DNA of 64,000 bases from Maritimibacter fusiformis (lineage in GTDB: Bacteria > Pseudomonadota > Alphaproteobacteria > Rhodobacterales > Rhodobacteraceae). Each line of letters begins with the position of its first letter. The first letter of the stretch is position 1. The position numbers and the translations under genes are program-made. The DNA is taken from the NCBI RefSeq assembly GCF_008086115.1, contig NZ_VSIY01000004.1, forward strand, positions 62,001-126,000. Direction: 5' to 3'. The notes beneath the pieces were generated by a model, which saw only the letters and a program-made list of their open reading frames with translations, was not told the DNA's origin and searched no databases. Positions 1-7,347 of the stretch are shown one piece after another.

Positions 1-2
1 CC

Positions 3-347
3 GCCGCCTCCGACCCCGCCGTGGCGCGCATCTTCGTCTTTGCCGGGGCCAAGGTGCAGATGTGCGAGGACGCGACCGGCGACCGAAGCTGGCTGAACAA
101 GGTGCGGCCCTGGTATGGGCACCACTACCATTTCCACGTGCGGCTGAACTGCCCGGAGGGTGATCCGCGCTGCGTCGATCAGGCGCCGCCACCACCGGGC
201 GACGGCTGCGACGATGCGCAAGCCTGGGTCGATCGCATCCTGAACCCGCCGCCCCCCGATCCGGACGCACGGCCCACACCGCCGCGCGGTCCGCTCACCC
301 TTGCCGATCTGCCTGGCCAATGCACCGCCGTCTTGCGCTCGCAATAA
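3..347 (+). CDS. mepA: Penicillin-insensitive murein endopeptidase, C-terminal part (5' truncated by window)
   Basis: The frame is open from the left edge, so only about the last 114 residues are seen. The segment RPWYGHHYHFHVRLNCP holds the paired histidines of the MepA (M74/LAS-type) zinc site, and is followed by a cysteine- and proline-rich tail. The family cleaves D-Ala-meso-DAP cross-links in the periplasm. The stop lies inside the start of the next gene (28-base overlap), so the two are probably co-transcribed. Family assignment rests on this one motif block, which is characteristic. Confidence 0.85.
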   Translation, partial: AASDPAVARIFVFAGAKVQMCEDATGDRSWLNKVRPWYGHHYHFHVRLNCPEGDPRCVDQAPPPPGDGCDDAQAWVDRILNPPPPDPDARPTPPRGPLTLADLPGQCTAVLRSQ

Positions 348-1213
348 CCGCGGCGGTGCTGCTGACGCCGCTTGCAACAGCCCAGCCAGCCGATATCGCC
401 ACGTTTTCGTCGCGCCTGTCCTGGACGATGGACGACCGGCGCTTTGGCGGCTGGTCGGGGCTGGAGCTGTCGCCGGACGGCTCGACCTTCGTGATGGTCT
501 CGGACCGCGCCAACATCCTGACCGGGCGCATCGAGCGTGACGAGAACGGGCTGATCACCGGGGTGCAGGCCGGCACGATCCGGCCGCTGAAATACACCAC
601 CGGCGGCGACCTGCCGCGTTATCACGACGACAGCGAGGGGCTGGCGATGGCCGCCGACGGGCGCATCTACGTGTCGTTCGAGTCGGTTCACCGGGTGGTG
701 GTCTATGACAACGCGGTGGTCGAACGGGCCATCGACCTGCCGCGGGTGCCCGACTACGACTCGCTTCAGAACAACTCGTCGCTGGAGGCGCTGGCGATCG
801 ACGAGGACGGCGCGATCTACATCATCCCCGAACGCTCGGGCGAGATCGACAAGCCGTTCCCGGTGCACCGGCTGCGCGGCGAAACCTGGGAGACGCCCTA
901 CGAGATCCCGCGACGCGGCGAGTTCCTGGTGGTCGGCGCCGATATCGGGCCGGACGGGCGGCTTTATGTGCTGGAGCGCGCGCTGAGCTCGATGCTGGGC
1001 TTTTCCAGCCGGGTGCGCCGGTTCGACATGTCCGAGACCGCGCTGACCAATGAGACCACGCTGTTCACCTCGCCCGCCGGGCGGCACGACAACCTCGAAG
1101 GCGTGGCGGTGTGGCGCGATACGGCGGGCCACATGCGGGTGACGATGGTGTCGGACGACAATTTCCGCTTTTTCCAGACCACCGAATTCGTCGAATACGT
1201 GGTCCCGGAATGA
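320..1213 (+). CDS. Esterase-like activity of phytase family protein, secreted
   Basis: A 297-residue protein with a clear signal peptide (MHRRLALAITAAVLL, cleavage near residue 21). The mature part has recurring propeller-like blocks: GLELSPDG near 46, DDSEGLAM near 101, SLEALAIDEDG near 154 and DNLEGVAV near 256. This matches the family named after a phytase-like six-bladed propeller with esterase-like activity. The substrate cannot be read from sequence. The start overlaps the end of mepA, which suggests translational coupling. The protein is probably periplasmic. Confidence 0.75.
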   Translation: MHRRLALAITAAVLLTPLATAQPADIATFSSRLSWTMDDRRFGGWSGLELSPDGSTFVMVSDRANILTGRIERDENGLITGVQAGTIRPLKYTTGGDLPRYHDDSEGLAMAADGRIYVSFESVHRVVVYDNAVVERAIDLPRVPDYDSLQNNSSLEALAIDEDGAIYIIPERSGEIDKPFPVHRLRGETWETPYEIPRRGEFLVVGADIGPDGRLYVLERALSSMLGFSSRVRRFDMSETALTNETTLFTSPAGRHDNLEGVAVWRDTAGHMRVTMVSDDNFRFFQTTEFVEYVVPE

Positions 1214-1214
1214 C

Positions 1215-1243
1215 TTGACCAAAGCGGTCTCGGGGCGTAATTG
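1215..1243 (+). promoter_or_regulatory. Candidate sigma70-type promoter for the queuosine-precursor transporter
   Basis: TTGACC at 1215-1220 and TAATTG at 1238-1243 are separated by exactly 17 bases, about 60 bases before the transporter start codon. The -35 box directly follows the stop codon of the previous gene. Inferred from consensus only. Confidence 0.45.
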
Positions 1244-1302
1244 CCGCCCGTCCCGCCCCGGCGGGGCCAAGTCTCCGCAACCTTGTCAAAACGGACCCGG
1301 AC

Positions 1303-1941
1303 ATGACCCGCATCCTTCCCGGCATCCTTGCCATGGCCGCCATCGTGGTGGCTTCGAACATCCTCGTTCAGTTCCTGTTCGGCCAATGGCTGACCTGGGG
1401 CGCCTTCACTTATCCCGTCGCCTTTCTCGTCACCGACGTGATGAACCGCATCCACGGCCCGGCAGCCGCGCGCCGGGTGGTGTTCGCAGGCTTCGTCGTC
1501 GGGGTGATCTGCTCGCTCATCGGCAGCCGCATCATGCTGGGCGCGCCGGGCGAGGAGTTCGCCGCCGTGCCGCTGCGCGTGGCGGTGGCCTCGGGCGTGG
1601 CGTTTCTGTCGGCGCAACTGATGGACGTGGCGGTGTTCGACCGGCTGCGCGCCGGGCGCTGGTGGAGGGCGCCGCTGGCCTCGACGCTGATCGGCTCGGC
1701 GCTGGACACGGCGCTGTTCTTCACCATCGCCTTTTCGGCCTCGATCACCCTGTTCGGCGCGCAGGCGGACAGCGCCATCAACTGGGCCTGGGAGGCGGTG
1801 CCGTTCCTGGGGCAGGGCGCCGCGCTGCCGCTCTGGGTCAGCCTCGGGTTTGCCGACTGGCTGGTCAAACTGACGCTCGCGGTGCTGGCACTTGTGCCCT
1901 TTCGGATTCTGGTGCGGAAACTTTCCCCACATTCTGCGTGA
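1303..1941 (+). CDS. Queuosine precursor transporter (VUT/YhhQ family)
   Basis: A 212-residue integral membrane protein with about six hydrophobic segments. The signature around residues 36-50, TYPVAFLVTDVMNRIHG, is the conserved block of the YhhQ/QueT-like family that imports queuosine precursors (preQ0/preQ1) across the inner membrane. Imported precursor feeds queuosine modification of GUN-anticodon tRNAs. The gene has its own likely promoter and ends just before a small transcribed element. No preQ1 riboswitch was recognised in the 89-base leader. The exact substrate is inferred from family. Confidence 0.85.
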   Translation: MTRILPGILAMAAIVVASNILVQFLFGQWLTWGAFTYPVAFLVTDVMNRIHGPAAARRVVFAGFVVGVICSLIGSRIMLGAPGEEFAAVPLRVAVASGVAFLSAQLMDVAVFDRLRAGRWWRAPLASTLIGSALDTALFFTIAFSASITLFGAQADSAINWAWEAVPFLGQGAALPLWVSLGFADWLVKLTLAVLALVPFRILVRKLSPHSA

Positions 1942-2008
1942 AAAGTTTTGACATACCCAAAATATGTGCCACGTTGACCCTGTAGCAACATTCAGAAAGG
2001 AGGTGTCC

Positions 2009-2050
2009 ATGTCGAGAGAACATACGGAGCGAGGTGCCGGGACAAAGTAG
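2009..2050 (+). CDS. Putative 13-codon micro-ORF with a strong ribosome binding site
   Basis: An ATG follows a near-perfect Shine-Dalgarno (AAAGGAGGTG, 1997-2006) and opens a frame encoding MSREHTERGAGTK before TAG. A TTGACA lies about 60 bases upstream, though its -10 partner is poor, and a terminator follows about 85 bases downstream. The length is far below normal gene size and no family is recognised. It could be a real small protein, a leader peptide, or the translated part of a dual-function small RNA. The ribosome binding site is the main support. Confidence 0.35.
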   Translation: MSREHTERGAGTK

Positions 2051-2058
2051 GCGCGCCA

Positions 2059-2078
2059 TGCCGGGGCAACCCCCGGCA
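2059..2078 (+). other. Stable GC hairpin after the micro-ORF
   Basis: A perfect 8-base stem (TGCCGGGG / CCCCGGCA) with loop CAAC lies 8 bases after the micro-ORF stop. No T tract follows, so it is not a classical terminator. It may be an RNA structural element of the same short transcript. Confidence 0.5.
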
Positions 2079-2133
2079 CGGATTGCGGGCTGATTTGGCG
2101 CAAGCCTAACCGGCCCCACCTCCAGACTTCTCG

Positions 2134-2162
2134 AAGGGCCGTCCAGACAGGGCGGCCCTTTT
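2134..2162 (+). terminator. Rho-independent terminator of the 1942-2165 element
   Basis: A 10-base stem, AGGGCCGTCC with GGGCGGCCCT (one G-T pair), encloses loop AGACA and is followed by TTT. It closes the short transcript that carries the micro-ORF and isolates arfB from upstream transcription. Confidence 0.7.
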
Positions 2163-2193
2163 CGATTGCCGGGCCGGGGGTTAGATTGCCCGC

Positions 2194-2613
2194 ATGATCC
2201 GCATCAACGACGACATCACCATCCAGGACTGGGAACTGTCCGAAAGCTTCACCCGCGCCTCCGGCCCCGGCGGGCAGAACGTCAACAAGGTGGCGACGGC
2301 GGTGGAACTGCGCTTCGAGGCGGCCCGCTCGCCGGCGCTGTCGGACGCGGTCAAGCGGCGGCTGAAACGCATCGCCGGGCGAAAATGGACGCAGGACGGC
2401 GCGCTCTTGCTGCGCGTCGAGGACACGCGCTCACAGGCCAGAAACCGCGAGATCGCCGAGGAGCGCCTGGCCGAGATGATCCGCGAGGCGCTGGTGGCGC
2501 CCAAGCGAAGGGTGCCGACGAAGCCCACGCTGGGCTCGAAACGGCGGCGGCTGGAGGGCAAGAAGGCGCGGGGGGAGGTGAAGGCGTTGCGGGGGAAGGT
2601 GGACCCGGAGTAG
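2194..2613 (+). CDS. arfB: Alternative ribosome-rescue factor, peptidyl-tRNA hydrolase ArfB
   Basis: A 139-residue release-factor-like protein. The GGQ motif that triggers peptidyl-tRNA hydrolysis is at residues 26-28 within RASGPGGQNVNK. There is no codon-recognition domain, but there is a strongly basic C-terminal tail (KRRRLEGKKARGEVKALRGK) of the kind that enters the empty mRNA channel. ArfB frees ribosomes stalled without a stop codon, backing up trans-translation; smpB of that system also lies in this window. The gene is monocistronic by appearance, after the terminator at 2134-2162. Confidence 0.92.
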   Translation: MIRINDDITIQDWELSESFTRASGPGGQNVNKVATAVELRFEAARSPALSDAVKRRLKRIAGRKWTQDGALLLRVEDTRSQARNREIAEERLAEMIREALVAPKRRVPTKPTLGSKRRRLEGKKARGEVKALRGKVDPE

Positions 2614-2714
2614 GGGCCGGGTTCACAGCTGTATTGGAGGTGGGCGAAAACCCACCAATGTTCGCTGTTCACGGGCCTTCAAACGGCTTACCCGCAGGCC
2701 ACCCCCGACACCCC

Positions 2715-3161
2715 CTACCGAATGACCAGCACCGGAATCGTCGTCTTGACCAGCACCTCGGATGTCTGGCTTCCCAGCAGCATTTTCTGCACGCCGCGCC
2801 GGCCGTGCGAGGACATCACGATCAGGTCGCAGTCATTGTATTTGGCGAACCGCACGATGGCCTCGGCGGGCGCATTGTCGATCTCGTGGTTCAGGTTTAC
2901 CTTGACGCCGTGCTCGGCTGCGCTTTTCTCGATCTGCGCGAAGCGTTCGCTCATCTTGTTGGCGATCTGCTGGTCATAGCGGGTCGCGGGATTGTCGATG
3001 CCGGCCTGCTGGGCGGCACGGGCCGCATCGGCGCTCAGGGGTTCGGACACCGTCAGAACCGTGACTTTCGCACCGATCAGCTTGGCGAGGGCCAGGCCCT
3101 GGTCGAGGCCTTTCTGGGCAAGTTCAGAGCCATCGGTTGCAACCAGGATGTGTTTATACAT
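2715..3161 (-). CDS. Universal stress protein, UspA family
   Basis: A 148-residue single-domain UspA protein beginning MYKHILVATDGSELAQ, with the ATP-binding loop SSHGRRGVQKMLLGS near residues 116-130. Proteins of this fold are small cytoplasmic alpha/beta nucleotide binders induced by starvation and stress; their precise action varies. The first glycine of the usual G-x2-G loop is serine here. The gene is convergent with arfB and lies downstream of pncB on the same strand, 158 bases away, with no clear signal in that gap. Confidence 0.9.
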   Translation of the reverse strand: MYKHILVATDGSELAQKGLDQGLALAKLIGAKVTVLTVSEPLSADAARAAQQAGIDNPATRYDQQIANKMSERFAQIEKSAAEHGVKVNLNHEIDNAPAEAIVRFAKYNDCDLIVMSSHGRRGVQKMLLGSQTSEVLVKTTIPVLVIR

Positions 3162-3319
3162 TTCAATCTCCGTTGACGTGACCCCGATCTTTCAATGCGG
3201 GCATTTGAAGGGCACCCCTGTCTGCCACGGGTCGCGCGGGCGTCCAAGGTCGCAAGTCGCCGCAGCCTGACCCGTTTCGCGCGGCTTGGCCAGCCCCGAG
3301 TTCGGCGCGTCTGGGTATC

Positions 3320-4612
3320 CTAGACCACGACCTCCTGCGCCGCCTGCTCGCCCACGCCGAACACCCGCTTGTAGCGCGCGATCTCGTCCTTCGGTCCCAT
3401 CGCCTTTCTCGGGTTGTCCGACAGCTTCACCGTGGGCCGCCCCTCGGCCGAGACCGCCTTGCAGACCAGCGAGAACGGCGCGAGGCGGTCGCCTTCGGTG
3501 AGGCCGCGAAAGTCGTTGGTCAGAAGCGTGCCCCAGCCGAAGCTTGGCCGCACCCGTCCGACAAAAGCCTTGTGCAACTCGACGATCTTGCCCACGTCCA
3601 GCCCGTCCGAGAAGATCACCATCTTCTGGCGCGGGTCTTCGCCGCGCGCTTGCCACCAGTCAATGGCGATCTCGGCACCCTCGGCCGGGTCGCCGGAGTC
3701 GACGCGGATGCCGGTCCAGCCCGCCAGCCAGTCGGGCGCGTTGTCGAGAAAGCCGCGCGTGCCGAAGGTGTCGGGCAGGATGATGCGCAGGTTGCCCTCG
3801 TGCTCTTCGTGCCAGTCGGCCAGCACATCGTAAGGCGCGCGGGCAAGTGCGGCGTCATCCTCGGCCAGGGCGGCATAGACCATCGGCAGTTCATGCGCAT
3901 TGGTGCCGATCGCTTCAACGTCGCGGTTCTTGGCGATCAGGCAGTTCGAGGTGCCGACAAAGCTGTCGCCCAGCCCCTCGACCATCGCCTGCACGCACCA
4001 GTCCTGCCACAGGAAACTGTGCCGCCTGCGCGTGCCGAAATCGGCCAGCTTGAGCCCGTCAAGGTCGCGCAGCGTCTCGATCTTTTCCCACAGCTTCGTC
4101 ATGGCCCGGGCATAGAGCACCTCGAGCTCGAACTTCGCCATGCCGCGCAAGACCGCCCGCCCGCGCAACTCCATCAGTACGGCAAGCGCCGGGATCTCCC
4201 ACATCATCACCTCGGGCCATTTGCCCTCGAAGGTCAGTTCATACTGATCGCCGACGCGTTCGAGGTGATAGGGCGGCAGGCGCAGTTGCTCGAACCACTC
4301 CATGAAGTCGGGGCGGAACATCTGGCGCTTGCCGTAGAAGGTATTGCCGCGCAGCCAGGTCGACTCGCCGCGCCACAGCGTGAGCGTGCGGATATGGTCG
4401 AGCTGTTCGCGCAACTCGCCCTCGTCCACCAGGTCGGCCAGCGGAATCGAGGTCGTGCGGTTGATCAGGCTGAACGTGACCTGCGTGTCGCGGTGGTTGC
4501 GATAGACCGACTGGCACATCAGGAGCTTGTAGAAATCGGTGTCGATCAGCGACCGCACGATCGGGTCGATCTTCCAGTTGTGGTTGTAGACGCGTGTGGC
4601 GATGTCGACCAT
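3320..4612 (-). CDS. pncB: Nicotinate phosphoribosyltransferase
   Basis: A 430-residue enzyme of the NAPRTase family. It converts nicotinate and PRPP to nicotinate mononucleotide, the salvage entry to NAD. Seen: the N-terminal TDFYKLLMCQSVY block, the ADFGTRRRHSF segment near residue 190 that carries the family's phosphorylatable histidine region, and GIRVDSGDP near 301 with SFGWGTLLTNDF near 352 in the phosphate-binding part. The length is slightly above the E. coli enzyme (400). Upstream on the same strand lies the FAD oxidoreductase, 65 bases away. Confidence 0.93.
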   Translation of the reverse strand: MVDIATRVYNHNWKIDPIVRSLIDTDFYKLLMCQSVYRNHRDTQVTFSLINRTTSIPLADLVDEGELREQLDHIRTLTLWRGESTWLRGNTFYGKRQMFRPDFMEWFEQLRLPPYHLERVGDQYELTFEGKWPEVMMWEIPALAVLMELRGRAVLRGMAKFELEVLYARAMTKLWEKIETLRDLDGLKLADFGTRRRHSFLWQDWCVQAMVEGLGDSFVGTSNCLIAKNRDVEAIGTNAHELPMVYAALAEDDAALARAPYDVLADWHEEHEGNLRIILPDTFGTRGFLDNAPDWLAGWTGIRVDSGDPAEGAEIAIDWWQARGEDPRQKMVIFSDGLDVGKIVELHKAFVGRVRPSFGWGTLLTNDFRGLTEGDRLAPFSLVCKAVSAEGRPTVKLSDNPRKAMGPKDEIARYKRVFGVGEQAAQEVVV

Positions 4613-4677
4613 GCTGGGCTCCGGTTCCTGTCCGGGTGGACTGGATCACAGCGGGGCGGGGGATGGCAAGGTGCGGG

Positions 4678-5706
4678 CTACAGATTGGCCTCGATGCGAA
4701 AGCCCGGCGGGATGCGGTCGTTGTCGTCCAGCACGAGATCGGCCATCGCCAGCCCGACGCCGGGCGCCATGCCGATGCCGATCTTGAAGCCGCCATTGGC
4801 GATGAAATGCCCCGGCCGCCCGGGCCACGGCCCCAGCATCGGCGCCAAACTGCGCGCGCGCGGGCGCAGCCCGGCCCAGCGTTCGATCACCGGCGCATCG
4901 GCGAGGGCGGGCAGCAACGCGCGGGCGCGGGCGAGGACATCGTCAAGCTGGTGGTCACAGTTGTCGGGCGCGTCGAAGTCACGTTCGGAGGTCGAGCCGA
5001 TGGCGGTGGTGCCGTCCTCGTGCGGGATGATCAGCACGCCGCCCGCGAAGATCTGCGGGCGGTCGGCGGCGTCCAACGCGACCAGCGCCGCCTGACCCTT
5101 GATGGGCCCGCCGACCTCCTTGCCGAAATGCGCCGACAGATCGGCCAGCCCCGCAGCACCCGTGGCCCAGACGACCTTGCCCGCGTCGGGGGCGTCGTCC
5201 GTCACCTCGCCGCCCAGCGCCCGGATCGCGGCGACCAGCGCGGCGACGGCGCGGCGCGGCGCGATGCGTGCGGTCAGCGTGTCGTGGATGAGGTATCCGG
5301 TGGGCGAGACCGGCGCCCAGTCGCCTGTCGCCTCGATCACCTGCCAGTCGAACCGGCCCTGCCAAAGCTCTTGCGCCGTCTGGGTCCGCGCCCTGGCGAA
5401 ATCGAGCGCGCGTTGGTCCGCGATCGGCTGCAGACGGCCAGAGCGAAGATAGCCGGGCGAGACGCCGCCGGTCGCCTCGACCTGGCGCCAGAAGTCCTCG
5501 CCCAGCGCGAGGCTGTCGAACTGAAACGCCTTCTTGTCGTTCCAGTTCTCCGGCACATGCGGCGACAGCGCGCCGGCCAGCCCGCCCGACGCGCCCGCGC
5601 CCGGACCATTGGGGTCGACCACGCGGACTTTTGCGCCTTTCACGGCGGCGCAATAGGCCACCGCCAGCCCGAACACCCCCGCGCCGCGCACCGTCACGTC
5701 CACCAT
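4678..5706 (-). CDS. FAD-dependent oxidoreductase, MnmC1-like half of a split MnmC
   Basis: A 342-residue protein of the DAO/DadA-type FAD family. A Rossmann start (VRGAGVFGLAVAYCAA) is followed by GASGGLAGALSPH, which resembles the corresponding GASG-GALYP block of the oxidoreductase half of E. coli MnmC. That half removes the carboxymethyl group of cmnm5(s2)U34 to give nm5(s2)U. The gene is divergent, 58 bases from mnmD, which encodes the other half of the MnmC reaction. The start is at MVDVTV rather than upstream in-frame codons, which would run into mnmD. A generic amino-acid oxidase cannot be excluded. Confidence 0.7.
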   Translation of the reverse strand: MVDVTVRGAGVFGLAVAYCAAVKGAKVRVVDPNGPGAGASGGLAGALSPHVPENWNDKKAFQFDSLALGEDFWRQVEATGGVSPGYLRSGRLQPIADQRALDFARARTQTAQELWQGRFDWQVIEATGDWAPVSPTGYLIHDTLTARIAPRRAVAALVAAIRALGGEVTDDAPDAGKVVWATGAAGLADLSAHFGKEVGGPIKGQAALVALDAADRPQIFAGGVLIIPHEDGTTAIGSTSERDFDAPDNCDHQLDDVLARARALLPALADAPVIERWAGLRPRARSLAPMLGPWPGRPGHFIANGGFKIGIGMAPGVGLAMADLVLDDNDRIPPGFRIEANL

Positions 5707-5764
5707 TGCCAAGCCCTTCCGCCTTGCCCATTGTCGCGCCATGCAGCGGGTTCTAGGGGATGAC

Positions 5765-6448
5765 ATGGCCGAAGGCCAGCGGCCGGAAATCGAGTGGCGG
5801 GACGGCGGCGTGCCGGTCGCCACGCGGTTCGACGACCCCTATTTCAGCCTTGGCGACGGGCTGGCGGAAACCCGGCATGTTTTCCTTGCGGGCAATGACC
5901 TGCCGGGGCGGTTCCGGCCAGGATTTCACATCGCGGAACTGGGGTTTGGAACCGGGCTGAACATGCTGGCCGCACTGATTGCCTGGCGCGGGGCGGATGT
6001 GGGCGGCGCGCTGCGCTACACCAGTTTCGAGGCGTTTCCGATGGCGCCGGGCGACGTCGCGACGGCGCTCGATGCCTTTCCCGAGGCGCGGGCGGTGGCG
6101 GAGCCATTTCTTGAGGCCTGGGCGCGCGGCGACAGGCGCTTTGCCATCGACGGCATCGAGGTCGAGGTGATCCTGGGCGATGCGCGCGCCACCCTGCCGG
6201 GTTGGGGTGGACAGGCCGACGCCTGGTTCCTCGACGGGTTCTCGCCCGCGAAAAACCCGGAATTGTGGGGGGCGGAATTGATGGCCGAGGTCGCCCGCCA
6301 CACCGCGCCGGGCGGCAGTGCGGCCACCTATACGGCGGCGGGCTTCGTGCGGCGGGGGCTGGCGGCGGCGGGCTTTGCGGTCGAGCGTCGGCCCGGCTTC
6401 GGACGCAAGCGGCACATGACGGTCGCCCGGCTGGAGCATTCGGGGTGA
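5765..6448 (+). CDS. mnmD: tRNA (5-methylaminomethyl-2-thiouridine)(34)-methyltransferase MnmD
   Basis: A 227-residue stand-alone SAM methyltransferase. AELGFGTGLNMLAAL is the SAM-binding loop and WFLDGFSPAKNPELW the conserved catalytic-pocket block shared with the N-terminal half of MnmC. It methylates nm5U34 to mnm5U34 in wobble-U tRNAs. The start at 5765 is chosen over an ATG at 5741 because AGGGGATGAC precedes it at good spacing. Its stop overlaps the next gene by four bases (GTGA), so the EamA exporter is translationally coupled. Confidence 0.85.
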   Translation: MAEGQRPEIEWRDGGVPVATRFDDPYFSLGDGLAETRHVFLAGNDLPGRFRPGFHIAELGFGTGLNMLAALIAWRGADVGGALRYTSFEAFPMAPGDVATALDAFPEARAVAEPFLEAWARGDRRFAIDGIEVEVILGDARATLPGWGGQADAWFLDGFSPAKNPELWGAELMAEVARHTAPGGSAATYTAAGFVRRGLAAAGFAVERRPGFGRKRHMTVARLEHSG

Positions 6449-7329
6449 GCCAGCAGAACACCCGCCTTGGCGTCACGCTGATGATCGCGGCCTCGTTCGT
6501 GTTCGCGGCACAGGACGGGCTGTCGCGGCATCTTGCCACTGAATACAACGTCTTCATGGTGGTGATGATCCGCTACTGGTTCTTCGCCGCTTTCGTCGTG
6601 GCGGTGGCCGCGCGCAAGGCCGGCGGCGTGCGCGCGGCGGCGGCGACCAGCCAGCCCTTGATCCAGGCGATCCGCGCGCTTTTACTGATCGTCGAGGTTT
6701 GCGTGATGGTGATTGCCTTCGTGGTGCTCGGCCTGATCGAAAGCCACGCGGTCTTTACCTCTTACCCGCTGGTAATCGCGGCGCTGTCCGGTCCGCTGCT
6801 GGGCGAAAAGGTCGGGCCGTGGCGCTGGGCGGCGATCGGGGTCGGGTTCATCGGCGTGCTGGTGATCCTGCAGCCGGGAATGGGGGTGTTTTCGCCCGCC
6901 GCGCTGATCCCGCTGACCTCGGCGGTGCTGTTCGCGCTCTACGGCCTGCTCACCCGCTACGCGGCGCAGCGCGACAGTGCCGCGACCTCGTTTTTCTGGA
7001 CCGGCACGGTCGGGGCGGTCGGGATGACCGTGGTGGGGGTGTGGTTCTGGGAGCCGATGACAGGGCCGGACTGGGTCTGGATGGGGGTGCTCTGCGTTTC
7101 GGGGGCGACCGGGCATTACCTGCTGATCCGCTGCTACGACGTTGCCGAAGCCTCGGCGGTGCAGCCCTTCGCCTACCTGCAACTGGTGTTCGCCACGGTG
7201 ATCGCGATGGCGGTGTTCGGCGAGACGCTTGAGGCGAACGTCGCCATTGGTGTCGTGATCGTAGTCGGCGCGGGCCTGTTCACGCTCTACCGCGAGCGGA
7301 TCGCGCGGCGGTTGCCTGGGGCGGGTTGA
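6445..7329 (+). CDS. DMT superfamily transporter, EamA domains
   Basis: A 294-residue inner-membrane protein with about ten hydrophobic segments in two EamA repeats. Typical blocks are SYPLVIAALSGPLLGEKVG in the first half and VQPFAYLQLVFATVIAMAVFGE in the second. The substrate is unknown; the family includes amino-acid and metabolite exporters. The start is GTG, overlapping the mnmD stop. An upstream open frame exists but lies wholly inside mnmD. Confidence 0.85.
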   Translation: MSQQNTRLGVTLMIAASFVFAAQDGLSRHLATEYNVFMVVMIRYWFFAAFVVAVAARKAGGVRAAAATSQPLIQAIRALLLIVEVCVMVIAFVVLGLIESHAVFTSYPLVIAALSGPLLGEKVGPWRWAAIGVGFIGVLVILQPGMGVFSPAALIPLTSAVLFALYGLLTRYAAQRDSAATSFFWTGTVGAVGMTVVGVWFWEPMTGPDWVWMGVLCVSGATGHYLLIRCYDVAEASAVQPFAYLQLVFATVIAMAVFGETLEANVAIGVVIVVGAGLFTLYRERIARRLPGAG

Positions 7330-7347
7330 GGCCCCGGGCCGTGCGCC

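Noticed and set aside
179..1270. Long minus-strand open frame opposite the phytase-like esterase gene
   Set aside because: Arginine/histidine/proline-rich shadow typical of high-GC antisense frames; the plus strand has a clear signal peptide and family motifs.
1214..1302. preQ1 riboswitch before the queuosine-precursor transporter
   Set aside because: No H-type pseudoknot core recognisable; the region is better explained by a promoter.
964..2119. Long minus-strand frames over the transporter and the micro-ORF element
   Set aside because: No family similarity, composition of antisense shadow, and they cross a plus-strand terminator and coding gene.
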